64,000 nt of DNA, taken from assembly GCA_030762935.1 (NCBI GenBank), contig CM060895.1, positions 74,569,001 through 74,633,000 on the forward strand. The letters run 5' to 3'. Below, piece after piece: positions 42,351-53,732 of the stretch (the first letter of the stretch is position 1; each line of letters starts with the position of its first letter). Source of the DNA: Hymenopus coronatus. Its lineage: Eukaryota; Arthropoda; Insecta; Mantodea; Hymenopodidae. The position numbers and the translations under genes are program-made. The notes below the pieces were generated by a model. That model was given only the letters and a program-made list of their open reading frames with translations, did not search any database and was not told the DNA's origin.

Positions 42351-43426
42351 TTGAACTATAAAAGAAGGCAGACATTACCTATCGTAGCAGCAGGAATAAC
42401 TATAATTGCAATACTTAGATTTATTAAATTCTGGTATGAATTTAACGAAAGAGTCATATTTGAAGGAATATTAATTTTAACAAACTAAAATTCAATGATG
42501 ACGAAATGCTGTGTGAGAGAGAACTTGCTGCGTCGACACCAAAGTCGTTTTTTTTTTTTTTTTTAATGTTGTGCACATTTTCTTCTTTTGTCATATCTCA
42601 GAAAAACTTTTTGCCTATATTTCTTTTTCTTGTATTTGTTTTACTCGTGCTTGGACAAAGATAACTTCTTTTAGCCTGGTCTTTCTGTTTTCTTTCTGAA
42701 ACTTAGTTTTATCTTCTTTCTCTTCCTCTAAAGCTTATTCCTTGGTCCTATTTTTCCGCCTTAGTAGTTCTTCTGTTCCAGTCTTTTTCCCCGTTAGTTT
42801 CCATTTCGCTTCTTTAATTAACTGCAGCCCATCTTGAATCTCTCAACTGTAGTCACTCCAACGTCTTGAGATTGTCTTACTTCTTCTTTGTCCTGAGGTA
42901 AGTGTCCTCTGCAATAGTTTCTGTTGCTGATTTATTATACTCCCGTTTTTCGTTCCGGCTCTGTAATATCCTGGTATTCCCAAATTCTCTCCAGCTACTT
43001 CCATTTGTACTCTCTGAATTTCCGGAGGACTTTTGAGATGTTAAATAACTTTCACTAGTGCATCAATCTTTTCCGTAAGAAATTTTTTATACATCACAAG
43101 ATAGCTTGTAGTCGAATGCATGGAATCATGCCGATATAATATTTTTAAAGAAATACGAAACCGCTTCTGCCAATCCAATCCACCCCTTTACTTGTTCTAA
43201 CACTTCACTTCATGTTTACTTCGTTCCTAACCCTGAAATTTGTATATGTTTCTTAGGTATATGCTCAAGGCTTTTGACAGCAAACCAATAAGATATGCTC
43301 ATCTAGTCCATGGGAATTGGACAGCGCGCACTATTGAGGAATAACTCTCCTGGACTCCATTTCAAGCTGTACCGCTTCCAAGTTCTCAGCAGCTCTACGT
43401 GACGATATTGTAGCTGTTTTTTTAAA
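42351..43426. other. 1.1 kb unassigned; possible degraded coding on the minus strand
   Basis: 42600-43080 is T/C-rich on the plus strand. Its complement would encode charged, Lys/Glu/Ser-rich text in broken frames (for example NTRILQSRNEKREYNKS). This could be an old retroelement ORF1/gag or chance from base bias. Confidence 0.35.
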
Positions 43427-44525
43427 ATTATTTTTATACACGTACTATGCAAATAGTGGGTAAAGAATCTATCATATTACATCCAAAAATGTAATTTTCA
43501 GATTTCACTGGAAATATGTTTTGAGGTCCCCTAAGTCCAAACGCATTTTTAGAAAAAGCCCCACGAGCGTGTATATCCTTGTGTATGAACAGGATAACTG
43601 AAACGAAAAGTCGGGTTAAATACTAAGCTTGATACTTATGTTAAACATCTTTCAAGGAAGCGATCGAAAATTTTCTAGGAATTCTCCCTACTCGAAACTA
43701 TCCTTTACATTGAAAACATTTCGAACATTTTAGTTTTGTCAAAGGTGGCACTAATGATTTTAAGTAAAATACCTGATATTAAAGATACTTATAATATCAA
43801 TAAAATGTATGTTTTGAATTTTCTGGGAGAGCATCTGGAGAGCTCTTTATTGTGAATTACTTTTCCATAACTGGTCAACTGTAAGAGATAGACAAATGTA
43901 GATCTCGATAAAACACAAGTGTCTCTTATGTACATTTTTTGGTAGAGTTAATAATTTCTGAAATATTCCTTGTCATTTGTTTCAATTTTAAAATAGTTGA
44001 ACTTTTCTCATACATGAATTTTTCAACTTTCTTGGCGTGTAACTAGAACTTAATTTCAATCCACCGGAACCAGCTTTTAATAGATTTGACTATCCCTTCA
44101 CCATAATTTCTTATATGTAGAAGGGAAATTAGGGAATACACTAAGTAATAAGACCATTTCTGTTAATGTTTATCTCGATGGAAAAAAATGTAAATGACGT
44201 CTTACTTATGGACTCTCATTAACTACTGTGTTTCTCAGCGTCCCATTCTAAATTGGGTGTGAAAAACCTCTTTAATTTTGCTCAGAGACCTCTCTATTAG
44301 GCTTGAGGTTCTTTTACGTGCCGTAAATCTACGACACGGGACAAACGGCTTTACTTCCCTTCCGAAGGAAGCCATGCTAAGGACTTTTATACCCGAAAAA
44401 ATCCATCGTCCTCCGCCGGGTTTGAACCTCTCGACCAGCATGAAGTGAATAGGAGAATAAGCTTTTTAAGAATAATTGATTCTGAGATTTAGAGAAAGTC
44501 GTGTGAATGGAACACATTAGATTTT
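43427..44525 (+). mobile_element. H1 copy split by a SINE
   Basis: From TATACACGTACTATGCAAAT through GGAAATATGTTTTGAGG and TTTTCTGGGAGAGCATCTG to TTTATCTCGAT (44179), then from AGCATGAAGTGAATAGG (44435) to GTGAATGGAACACATTAGAT. A SINE S-C separates the parts. Confidence 0.85.
44181..44434 (-). mobile_element. SINE family S-C, truncated at box B
   Basis: Minus strand: GAGAGGTTCAAACCCGGCGG, GATGGATTTTTTCGGGTAT, CTTCCTTCGGAAGGGAAGTA, CCCGTGTCGTAGATTTACGG, tail GGGACGCTGAGAAACAC..GTCCATAAGTAAGACG. The tRNA 5' half is missing. CTCGAY on each side may be a short target duplication. Confidence 0.85.
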
Positions 44526-46192
44526 TCATCATCAAATTCTATTTTTGTTTTGTACTTAGAGTAACAATAGACATAAACCATAAATAAAACCTAAAAGAAT
44601 AATCGTTCCATGATAAAAAGGTTAGTTATTCAATCTAAGTGAAATTCTTCCTACAATCCTTTCAAACGCAGCAACTTACCACCGTTGGTTGATGGCGATA
44701 ATATAGATATGCCATCCATTAGGGTTTTCTTGGAGTTTGAAACGGCTGAGACAGTACTTTCCATGAGCTGTTCTTCACCATATTTCAACGTTTCCATTCA
44801 TTAGCGAAGAGCTTGTGCACCAAACATGCCCTTTCCCTTAGGTCTATCAGGTTTCCCTCGTAGCACATAAGCGTGGAACAACATGAAAGGTTAACAAATA
44901 AACAGGGCTAAACACCTGACAAACATTTCCATATTTTCCTGTCTATAAATAGCACTGTATCTAAAATAGCAGAACTAGAAATGATACACAATTTTCATTG
45001 TCTACTTGAGATTAAGCAGCAGCGGATAGCTGTGCGCTACCTATGTCACGGCTCCCCTCATACAGAGCAAGATAGCAAGAAGTGGGTCGTGTTTCAAGAT
45101 AAACCATACCTTACAGCCACTTTGGTGAAAGTTCTCCATACTCCTCCCCTTTCACCGCTCACCAAGGCCTGACCTTTATTCATATGCTACTGCTTGTGTG
45201 CCAGTTTGAATTCAAGCTAATACAGTATTGACTCAAGAAGGCTGGTATGGAAAATTTGTGATAACATGATCCTGCCAACATTAAAAGCACTACAGGAAAT
45301 CCTAATCGTCGTCAAGCGTGTGAGTGTGTGTGTATTGTTATAGGATTCAGCCAAGAAATTTTCAGCAGTACAGAGGACTGTTAAACGAGTATTTTGATAA
45401 AGAACATTTGTGATCTAATAACCCAATGCACAACTGCTGCTTTTTTCAGGCAATCGTGACCATCCTATCTTAAATTCCATGTGAATATCTCGTAACATAT
45501 GTTACAATTTTTAAAGAAACGGAGGAATTAAAATGGGGTTCAGTCGAAGCATATACCAATCATTTGTTTTGGGGGAGGGGTTTAACCACCAGTGTTAGAC
45601 TTAAACCCAGTGCTACAAGATTTAAAGCCAAGCCCCACAATAACAAAGTTATCACTAAAGTTGTTTATCTCTCTATTGTGTATAACTCCTCCATATAAAA
45701 GTGGTGGTGTCAGTGGTGCATTGGCCTGTTTTTGGCCTGTTTTTTTTTTTTTCTGAAAAAAAATTCTCCATCAGTAAAGATGCTAAGCAATGTAATTTAT
45801 TATTCTGGAATTTATAGAAGAGTAAGATTATTGTCGTGAATATTTGTTGCTTATATTACATTGATTACCTTTAAATTTATACATTTTAAAAAGAGAGGTT
45901 GTATTAGTTTGGTTTTAAGTTTGCTTAAATAGTTTAATAAAAATTGTGATTTGTCTATTTTCGCGCTTGTGGAATGAAAAACAGTACCCCGTCGAACTAT
46001 TTATTCACATTTATGATTATTCTAAGTCAAAATCATTACATAGCTTTCTTTGTCGCACACCAAAGGTATTGTATTCCACTATCCCTCTATAACCCGAAAA
46101 AGTTGAATCCTGTAACATCCTGTATAAGCGTATAAGGACAAAGTTGTTCTCAGTGAAAGATAAAAAGGTAACAAAGTCCCAATAAAATTGTT
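44526..46192. other. 1.7 kb without recognised feature
   Basis: Mixed composition. The 63-codon frame at 44981-45172 (MIHNFHCLLEIKQQRIAVRY start) has no known domain. Confidence 0.4.
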
Positions 46193-46386
46193 CAGTATTA
46201 CAGGTTTAACCATTCATCAGAAGATTAAAAAGAATTAAAAACGCACAAAAGCATACACAAAGGAAAACACGCTTCACGGTCGAGTGCACTAATTAATAAT
46301 GGCCGTCAAGTGTGTTTTCCTTTTATGTGCGTTTTTAATCTTTTTTAATCTGCTGATAAAGGGGTAAACCTGAATTATTAAAGATT
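46193..46386. mobile_element. small foldback / MITE
   Basis: Two ~85-bp arms around ~20 bp: CAGTATTACAGGTTTAACC pairs with GGGGTAAACCTGAATTATT, AAGATTAAAAAGAATTAAAA with TTTTTAATCTTTTTTAATCT, and GGAAAACACGCTTCACGG with CCGTCAAGTGTGTTTTCC. No clear target duplication. Confidence 0.75.
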
Positions 46387-46951
46387 TGTAGAGTGGCTTG
46401 ACTCTGCGAATTATTTACTTTCCACAGACAGAAATCTTGCTTTTTTACCACTTTTATCTCTTCTCGAGTTTCATTTTTTTTGTTTATCCATGCGTAGGAA
46501 TGTGTGTATAATAATACAGTTGAAGGAAAGTGACTTTGAAATAAAACTTATCTTTCACGTAAACCTTTATTAATTTTAAACTATATTAAAAATGTATTCA
46601 GAGAAAACACAAAATACGGCAAAATAAATGTATAGACTAATATTAATGATGGTTGCAGAATTATTTGTAATTTGCTGTAATTCAATTAGTTGAAAAATCT
46701 GATGATTTGGAATATAGGGTGTGGGGAGGTCCTGTTGAGTATGAAAGATCAATTTTGGAAAACATTCTTATACGACTTTAGGAAGGGCTATAAAGCAAGA
46801 TTTGATAGTTGGAAATAAAAAGTGTTAAAAGCTATATATCTATACAAAGATACTTACAAAAATAAATATTTAAGAACTGTTTCTTCTGATGGTAAAAATG
46901 ACAGAAATTAAAGAACGTCTAAGGAAATGTGTTTATATATATATATATATA
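46387..46951. other. no recognised feature
   Basis: AT-rich; a short (TA)n run at 46934-46952. Confidence 0.35.
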
Positions 46952-47790
46952 TCTATCTCCAAGGTGTCCAAGGATTCAATTGCACAAATTGGGAGCTTTG
47001 TGTTTATCCTAGATAGGGAACCTCTTGTCCTTTTTGCCAAATGTCAAAGTTGTGGCATATTTTCTGGATCGCACGTCAATGACAATAATTCAAAAGAATG
47101 TCTTCTATTTTCATTCAGAATGCCTCATTCCTATTCCAGCAGTCGAAGTATGCAGCATTGTTGAACAATCAATACGATATTTAAATCTATTGAACTTGTA
47201 ATTTTGGCAAAATGAGCTGTTCTTTGAGGGTGTGCACTTCACTGATAATCGATTGATTTCAGGTTATATGAGTTGGCTGGAGTGGTCCGTTGCTCGGTGG
47301 TGAATGAATCGGTAAAACGCTGGTCATCGAATCCACCGATAGTAAGATCGCACCGTACTCTGGAGTTTCTGGTGTTTTATTTAATTATTTTTAATTTTTT
47401 ACTTCCCACCCCCCCTCAAAGTGGCAAAAATTTGACTAGCACTAATAGGCTTAGTTTGTATTTTTGAGGTCAAGACGATAAATCTCCACTACAAATTACT
47501 TCAAAAGATTGAATGAAATCTATTTAGCATTCAATGGAATAATAGTTTAGGAACCTGCGTAGACTACTTTAATAAGAAAAAAATAGATTTGTTGAAAACA
47601 TTTATGCAAGGTGTGTTTCGAAACGTAAAAACTAAACTATAATTTAACGGTGGAGAGAAAAGAAAAGAATTAAAACTGGGCTGTTGCTACAATTCGAACC
47701 GCTGACGTTGGTTTTGTCTATCTGGATATTGTGTCGCTTTAACCACTGGTCCTACGGCGTTGTGCTTCGTATGTGCAATCTCTGCAGGGA
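46952..47790 (-). repeat. repeat family X, copy 1
   Basis: Shares ordered blocks with 48536-49235: CAAAGTTRTGGCATRTTYTC, CATTCAGANTGYCTCATT, CGAAGTATGCAGCATT, GCTGGTCATCRAAT, AAGATYGCACCGYWCTCTG, TCAAGACGATAAA, AAAGATTGAATGAAATCTAT. Its right end reads, on the minus strand, GGACCAGTGGTTAAAGCGAC (box A-like) and CAGCGGTTCGAATTGTAGC (box B), so X may be a long tRNA-headed SINE in reverse. Confidence 0.65.
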
Positions 47791-48241
47791 TATTGTAGGT
47801 CGTTGCATCGAACAGTTTCTTTGGTAACCTGCTGTATTTTTATGTAGAAATAGGTGAAGTGCACTATCCTTTCTAATACATAGTTCTTATATAGGTACTT
47901 GTTTTACTATGGAGATGTTTGTTCATTTTGTATTTCATTTGAAGTTAATTTGACTCGAAGTTGATCGTAAATTGTGAACTATGCCTAAAATTGTAATGTG
48001 TACGCACATAACCCGTCAATAATTGTTACACTGTATTTTACAAACTCCTTCGAGAGGCACAGAATAGTTATCCTTCAGATGTATAATGCAATTGTTACTG
48101 AAAAGTTCTACGTTGCATCTACTTGCTTATCGTACATAACATATTTTATTTGTCAGCACGAATAAAGCATATTGAGTAAGGCAGTATAATATGAATGTCT
48201 CATTATACATTCAATTAAAGGAAACAACATAAAAAACAAAG
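47791..48241. other. no recognised feature
   Basis: AT-rich; nothing identified. Confidence 0.35.
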
Positions 48242-48312
48242 ATACCTACGGAGACTTGAACCTCCAACACTCTCAAAATCTTAACTCGATGTCCACACGC
48301 TAACCAAGTGTT
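48242..48312 (-). mobile_element. tRNA-like SINE head
   Basis: Minus strand CTTGGTTAGCGTGTGGACAT (box A), GTTAAGATTTTGAGAGTG, GGAGGTTCAAGTCTCCGTAG (T-arm with box B). Reasonable tRNA-like arms but a poor acceptor stem, so it is called SINE-derived rather than a tRNA gene. Confidence 0.5.
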
Positions 48313-48535
48313 AAATAATGCCACTATATCTACGTTCTCCGAAATTCGAGTGTTCAGGCCACAGCCCGTAGCTGTTTGATGAGTGGCGCGCTAACCCTTA
48401 GTACATTTTATGTCGAGGCAAAGAGTTTAGCATCCATGCCCCATAGGTTTCTTATCTCAAAACTATTAATCTTAATCTCATCTATAATTCTGGCAACTAG
48501 TGCGGTTGAATTCAGACGCATCTGTGTGTATGTAT
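48313..48535. other. no recognised feature
   Basis: May continue the SINE body of the preceding head; no second copy seen. Confidence 0.3.
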
Positions 48536-49235
48536 AGTGTCCCAAAATTCAACCAGCTATTTGGAAGGATTGTATAGGGATTGTTGATAAATACTTTGAC
48601 ATTTTGTAAAAGGGACAATATGTTCCTTATCTCAAAGTTATGGCATGTTCTCTGGATATCGTATCAATGGCCGTAAATCTAAAGAACGTGCAACTGCGTA
48701 CCCTCTTCATTCAGATTGTCTCATTTGTATGTCAGTAAGCGAAGGAATGCAGTATTAGTGCACAGTCTGTACAATGTTTAAAGTTTGGCAAAATTACCCA
48801 GTGAGTATAGCGCTGGTCATCAAATACCATGATTGTAAGATGGCACCGCTCTCTGAAGTTTCCATTGTTTACTTTTTAATGTTGTTGTTTTTCTCCAATA
48901 GGTACACAATCCGACCAGCCTTAATTCGCTTAGTTTACATTTTTAAAGTCAAGACGATAAACCCTCTAGGACAAATTATTTTCCAAAGATTGAATGAAAT
49001 CTATGTGGAGTTCAATATTAAATTCAGTAATTGTTTATCAAGTAGATTACTATACTTAAACAATAAGGCTCTTTGGAACTATGGAACATGTGCTTTGAAG
49101 CTACGATTTTAGCATTGGGGTTAAAATCCTCTGCTATTACTAGGATTCGAATTGTGGTACTTCGGTTTTGTGTAGGTAGATAAAATCATTCTAAGCTTCA
49201 GCGGTCCTTCAAAAATCTTGTTCAATACTTGCACA
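48536..49235 (-). repeat. repeat family X, copy 2
   Basis: Begins GTGTCCCAAAATTCAACCAG on the plus strand and ends with a worn tRNA-like stretch (TAGGATTCGAATTGTGG at 49140). A 112-codon frame (48774-49112) lies in it but is not conserved in copy 1. Confidence 0.65.
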
Positions 49236-49410
49236 CAACTGCGAGAACCATGAATACCTAAAAGTATTTACATACACGAAGTTGTTGCTTTTACGATATG
49301 AGCACGGATTATCTTATGATGTCAGTCTGTTTCAACGAGGTGCGAAACGGAGCTCGCACAATTTAAGCCATACATTAGGTACCAATAGCAGTACCACCCG
49401 AGCCTAAGGG
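49236..49410. other. spacer, nothing identified
   Basis: Short stretch between X and H1. Confidence 0.3.
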
Positions 49411-49886
49411 CTGTCACAAATAAAATGTGTATCTTGAATTTTCTTGGAATAACCTCTGAAGACCTCTTTATTCTAGATGATTTTTTTTTTTAAATTTGCA
49501 TTACTAGTAAACTGTAAGAGTTATACAAAAGCTTAGTACACAAAATATATACAGCTCTTTAAAATACACAATTTATATCATACTTTTTTTCGTGGAGTTC
49601 ATTTTTTTAAATATTCCTTGTTATTGGTTTCAGCTTTAAAATGCTTACTTATCTCGTACGGGAATTGTCAACTCCTGGCCACGCAAAGAAACAAATTTCA
49701 ATCCCTTTGCAACTACATTTTAAAACATTTGACTATCAGTTTAGCCTAATGTATTCCCTTATTTTCTTTCTACTTAAAGAAATAAGACCGTTTCTGCTAA
49801 TGTTATCTCGAATAGCACGAAAATAAGCTTATTCAAAATAATTTGTTACTGAGATATAAAAGTAATGTGAATGGTTCACATCAGAT
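49411..49886 (+). mobile_element. H1 3' half
   Basis: TGTCACAAATAAAATGTG, TTTTCTTGGAATAACCTCTG to GTGAATGGTTCACATCAGAT. The 5' half, including the microsatellite, is missing. Confidence 0.82.
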
Positions 49887-49893
49887 TTTTTAT

Positions 49894-50249
49894 AAGTTAA
49901 ACTTTCCAAGATATTTCTTTTTATTGATTTCAGTTTTAAAGTACTTTTAAAGTACTTTTACTTTTCTCAAGCGGGAATTTAACTTTCGTTTCATCTCTTT
50001 AGTTTTATTCGCGGGAATGCAAAAGAGACCAAATTTCAATTGTTTCACATAGCGACGCGTTTTGAAAAGATTTGACTATTGCTTCAGTGTATTCTCGTAT
50101 ATTCCTTCTACTTAAAAGGAAACAGGTACTAAAACCAATTCTGTTAATGTTTATTTTGATTAGCATGATTTAGATAAAAGCATTCTTTCGTAAGGAGAGT
50201 TTGTTTGTGAAACAGCCAGAGAGGTAGATGTAAATGGAACACATTAGAT
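49894..50249 (+). mobile_element. H1 3' part of a second copy
   Basis: AGTTAAACTTTCCAAGATAT through TTTCACATAGCGACGCG to GTAAATGGAACACATTAGAT, directly after the previous fragment in the same orientation. Confidence 0.8.
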
Positions 50250-50716
50250 GTTTTTTCATTACACTGTTCCTCTATTTGATAATAACCACAAGCTAGGTTT
50301 ACAGCTTTATCATCCTCTATAATTACAATACATTGTAATAACATCTCGGACAGCATGGCTTCCCTGCACGCACTAAGCACACATACAGATGTTCGTGCAT
50401 CCCCAGAGTGATATTCCTAGTGATTATCACTGAGCAACAGTTATTGCAACGAGCTTGATTATGAAGTGGTTTAGGGTTAGGTTACCCCTTGGTTCTCCCC
50501 GCTCTACCTATATTTGCGGTAATATTTAATACCTTTCCTACAGCCCTTCCCCTACACTGTTTGTTGGCCGTGAAGGGAGGGGAAACTGTGGCATCCCTCG
50601 TAAAGTGTGGACCAGTGACTCACCAGGCTTTCAGTCTCTGTGTACACACAGCACGTGCAGCCTCTGCTTCATATTGCAGACTGTGGCTAAGAGATTACGT
50701 CAGTCCGCAGATCCAC
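50250..50716. other. no recognised feature
   Basis: Mixed composition; the 76-codon frame at 50489-50719 has no known domain. Confidence 0.35.
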
Positions 50717-51470
50717 TAAGCCCGGTCATTCCTAGTTTGAACCTGTATCCTTAGTTCATAAGCGACAACATATCCGACACTTGGACCCTGTTTCTGAAGT
50801 CAGAAATAAATTCCAAGGGTCAAAATTCGTTCTCCTTTCCGTTTCACCATTAGGTAAGGGGTTAAATTAATAGGGGAGATGAAAACTATACTGCCGTGAT
50901 TGCCATTTTTAGCTTGTCACTCACGTCGAATATTTCTATGGCTATATTAACGGAATATTAACTGAATTTCACAAAGCATTTTGAAAAGCTCTTGCATATG
51001 AGCTAGAATCTACATGGAATTGGAGGATAGGCAAGAAAACACAAAAAAACACAGAATGACGATTTTAGTAGAACCACTATCTAGTATATAACCCATGCAC
51101 AAACATCTGCTATCGTAGCTCTGTGTGTGATGCCGGAGGGGATTCTACACTGCAGCCATGGATTTATTACTCATCGCATTCTATCCTCTGGGACCGAAAT
51201 CGGACAGCGGGGAAAGAGCCACCATGGAGGACCCCTAACAATTCATCTCGACGCGGGGAGCGCTAGGAGCCCGCACCTTAGTTCTGACCAAACTCCCTGG
51301 GTCTACAGACGTCTTCCAACGCCATCTTGCCGCATTGAGCTATATTTCCAGAGTGCAGTTACCACCACGAAAGACGCCACAACCGCAGTTCTCGCCCACA
51401 TTACAAACCTGAAAGAGACGGGTTGGATGAAATGGAGATGAAATGAAGGGATAGGAAGTTCGGGGGCTTA
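50717..51470. repeat. diverged tandem duplication, unit A
   Basis: Aligned blocks with unit B: ACTAAGCCYGGTCATT, AACCTGTATCCTTAGTTC, TTGGACCCTGTTTCTGAAG, TATATTAACGGAATATTAA, TGGAGGATAGGCAAGAAAAC, CGGACAGCGGGGAAAGAGCC, TTCTGACCAAACTCCCTGG, GACGGGTTGGATGAAATGGA. The 104-codon frame in A is not kept in B. Confidence 0.8.
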
Positions 51471-51474
51471 GTTC

Positions 51475-52490
51475 CACTAAGCCTGGTCATTTCTCGGCTG
51501 GTTTTAACCTGTATCCTTAGTTCGTAAGCGACAACACATCTCACATTTGGACCCTGTTTCTGAAGCAGAGATAAATTCCAGTAACTTTGGTCTCTTTTCC
51601 GTTTCACTCTTAAGTATATGTTGCCAAGACTACATTGGAGTATTATATTTCAAGAAAGTAAATGAACACTATTGGCGGGTCAATATCTTCAGGGGTTAAA
51701 TTAGTAGGGGAAATGAAAACTAAATCGGTCATAGCTGCAGAAATATACTGCCGTGGTTGCCATTTTTAGCCTGTCACTTACATCGACGATTTCTAGCTAT
51801 ATTAACGGAATATTAAGTAAATATTCATAAGGCACTTTGCAATACTCTTGCAGCTGAGCTGTTAACTACATAGTATTGGAGGATAGGCAAGAAAACGCAG
51901 AACACAGGGAATGAATTTAATAGAACCTGTATCTCTCTTTTATATAAACGACGCACAAACATCTGTTATCTTAACTCCGTGTGCGTGTGATGCCGAAAAG
52001 GATTCTGCACTGGAGCCATGGGGTCCTATCCACTGGGGGTCTGACAAATGCGACCGAAACCGGACAGCGGGGAAAGAGCCACCGTGGAGAGTCCCTAACT
52101 TATTCAAAACATTAAAATAGCTTCACTGTACATAACGGCTCGTTTATGGTATCATGTTGTATAAATCTGGACATCCATTATCGTCACTTACTCCGCTAGA
52201 TTTGGTGTTGGTGGCGCTGGCCTGGATGCATTTCGACAATCTTCATTTTTGTATTCTTGCAGGTTAGCAGACGTTTCATATTCCAAACAGTTCAATTCGA
52301 CGTGTGAAGTGCTAGGAGCCTGCACTCCAGTTCTGACCAAACTCCCTGGATATACAGACGACTTCCAATGCCATCCCGCCGCATAGAGTTGTATTTCCAG
52401 AGCGCAGCCACCACCACGAAATGCGCCACCATCGCAGTTCTAGCCGACGTTAGAACCCTGAAAGAGACGGGTTGGATGAAATGGAGAAGA
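51475..52490. repeat. diverged tandem duplication, unit B
   Basis: Same block order as unit A with two insertions (about 51613-51690 and 52103-52290). Confidence 0.8.
52103..52290. mobile_element. insertion in unit B, unknown type
   Basis: About 185 bp absent from unit A at the same place. TATTCAAAAC at its left edge and TATTCCAAAC at its right edge could be a 10-bp imperfect target duplication. No tRNA head or H1 text. Confidence 0.45.
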
Positions 52491-52700
52491 AAAGAAGGTA
52501 CATGAAGTGGAATGAAGAATCCTCCCCAGTATTTGCCTAGCTACCTCGGAAAACTCCCGAAAAACCCAGTCAGAGAACTTGACCGCGGGTATCGATCCCA
52601 GACCTCCAGAATGCTAGTGTCAGACGGGATGCCTGAGCCGCCTGACTCGAAGCTCAGTGGTAAAACACTCGCTGTTTCAAGAATAGCAAGGGGTTAACGG
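52491..52700 (-). mobile_element. SINE-like element S-F (tRNA-headed)
   Basis: Minus strand: CTCAGGCATCCCGTCTGACA and GGTCTGGGATCGATACCCGC (box B-like GGGATCGATACC), then GACTGGGTTTTTCGGGAGTT and CCGAGGTAGCTAGGCAAATA. Single copy here; a 61-codon frame on the plus strand is incidental. Confidence 0.6.
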
Positions 52701-53011
52701 TTAGAAACCCAACTTATGGTCGTATTTTTAGTATAGGTTTTTATCTTGTAAGACGCAGTACCAGCCAATTTACAGATATTTTGCAGCTAAACTGTTATAT
52801 GATTTCAAAGAAAATGCCGGGAGGTTGAATGAAAATTTGAATGATTCCAGGCTCGTAAGTGTTGTATAAATCCATCTGATCATGACAAAACAAGAAGAAA
52901 CTGTAAAATTCTCAAGAAAAACAAACGGTTCCAGCTGTATAATCCAATGAATATAAAGTAGATTCTGCGTATCGTTAGTTACAATATGTATAATTACAGT
53001 TATTCCACGGC
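52701..53011. other. no recognised feature
   Basis: AT-rich; nothing identified. Confidence 0.35.
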
Positions 53012-53147
53012 CAAAGTTTTTTTTTTTTTTAAATAAAGGGGACCCTAAAACATATATTTCCGGTGAAATCTCGGTATCGAATTTTTTAGTGGAGTGCAAT
53101 ACCTTCTCAATACACTATGTACATAGTACGTGTAGAGAAAGTAAAAA
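53012..53147 (-). mobile_element. H1 5' end, isolated but well preserved
   Basis: T-run, AAAGGGGACCCTAAAACATA, GGTGAAATCTCGGTATCGAA and the palindrome to GTGTAGAGAAAGTAAAAAT. Only the last ~135 bp exist although they match the youngest copies. Confidence 0.85.
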
Positions 53148-53189
53148 TATAAGAAACTGACTGAGAAACGCGTCTCCATAGAATATACA

Positions 53190-53330
53190 TGCTGTCCCAG
53201 AATTCAACCACAGTTAGCAGTTTGAGATAAGAAATCTTGTCCCTTTTGCTTAATGTCAAAGTCATGACAGGTCTTCTGGCACGCACAACAATGACCGTAA
53301 ATAAAGGCTGATGGATAGGGTCGCTGTTTT
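53190..53330 (-). repeat. repeat family X, fragment
   Basis: GTCCCAGAATTCAACCACAG, AATGTCAAAGTCATGACAGG, CAATGACCGTAAATAAAG, matching the left ends of X copies 1 and 2. Confidence 0.55.
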
Positions 53331-53449
53331 CTGTGTTCCCATTAGCTCACTGACACCAACGTAGCATTCTTTTCTTAGCAGAGGTCTGCATATGTCGTGA
53401 GCGTGGTGTTCAAGTTTTTTCCATTATAATTGACAAGGGGAAAAAAAAA

Positions 53450-53725
53450 AAAAAAAACTGAACACCCAGACCCAGAGCAATTGGCAGGCTGAGGGCAGCC
53501 CGAGGTGTGTTAGACGTGTCCCTGTTCTCGGAGAGAACGACAACCAATGGCAACACAGGAAGGCTATACTTGGCAGGTCCCAACCACAGTATAAAAGAAG
53601 GAACGCCAGATGGACAAGACGCAGTTAGCCCTGAAGAAGCCACACCATAAGATGGGCGAAACGTTGGAAGATTTTAGCTTCAAGACGCGGTCTAAACCGG
53701 AAACACTGGACCAAGATAAGTTTAA
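53450..53725 (+). mobile_element. P1-like element with TATA box and hammerhead-like motif
   Basis: GC-rich upstream text, then TATAAAAG (53590-53597). 41 bases on comes CTGAAGA (53631-53637), a hairpin closed by GCC/GGC with CCAT/ATGG inside, GAAAC (53658-53662) and GTTGGAAG. The sequence is otherwise unlike the P1 copies at 2.7, 4 and 9 kb, so it is a second lineage with the same layout. An A-run precedes it. Boundaries are not fixed by a target duplication. Confidence 0.55.
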
Positions 53726-53732
53726 TATTGGC

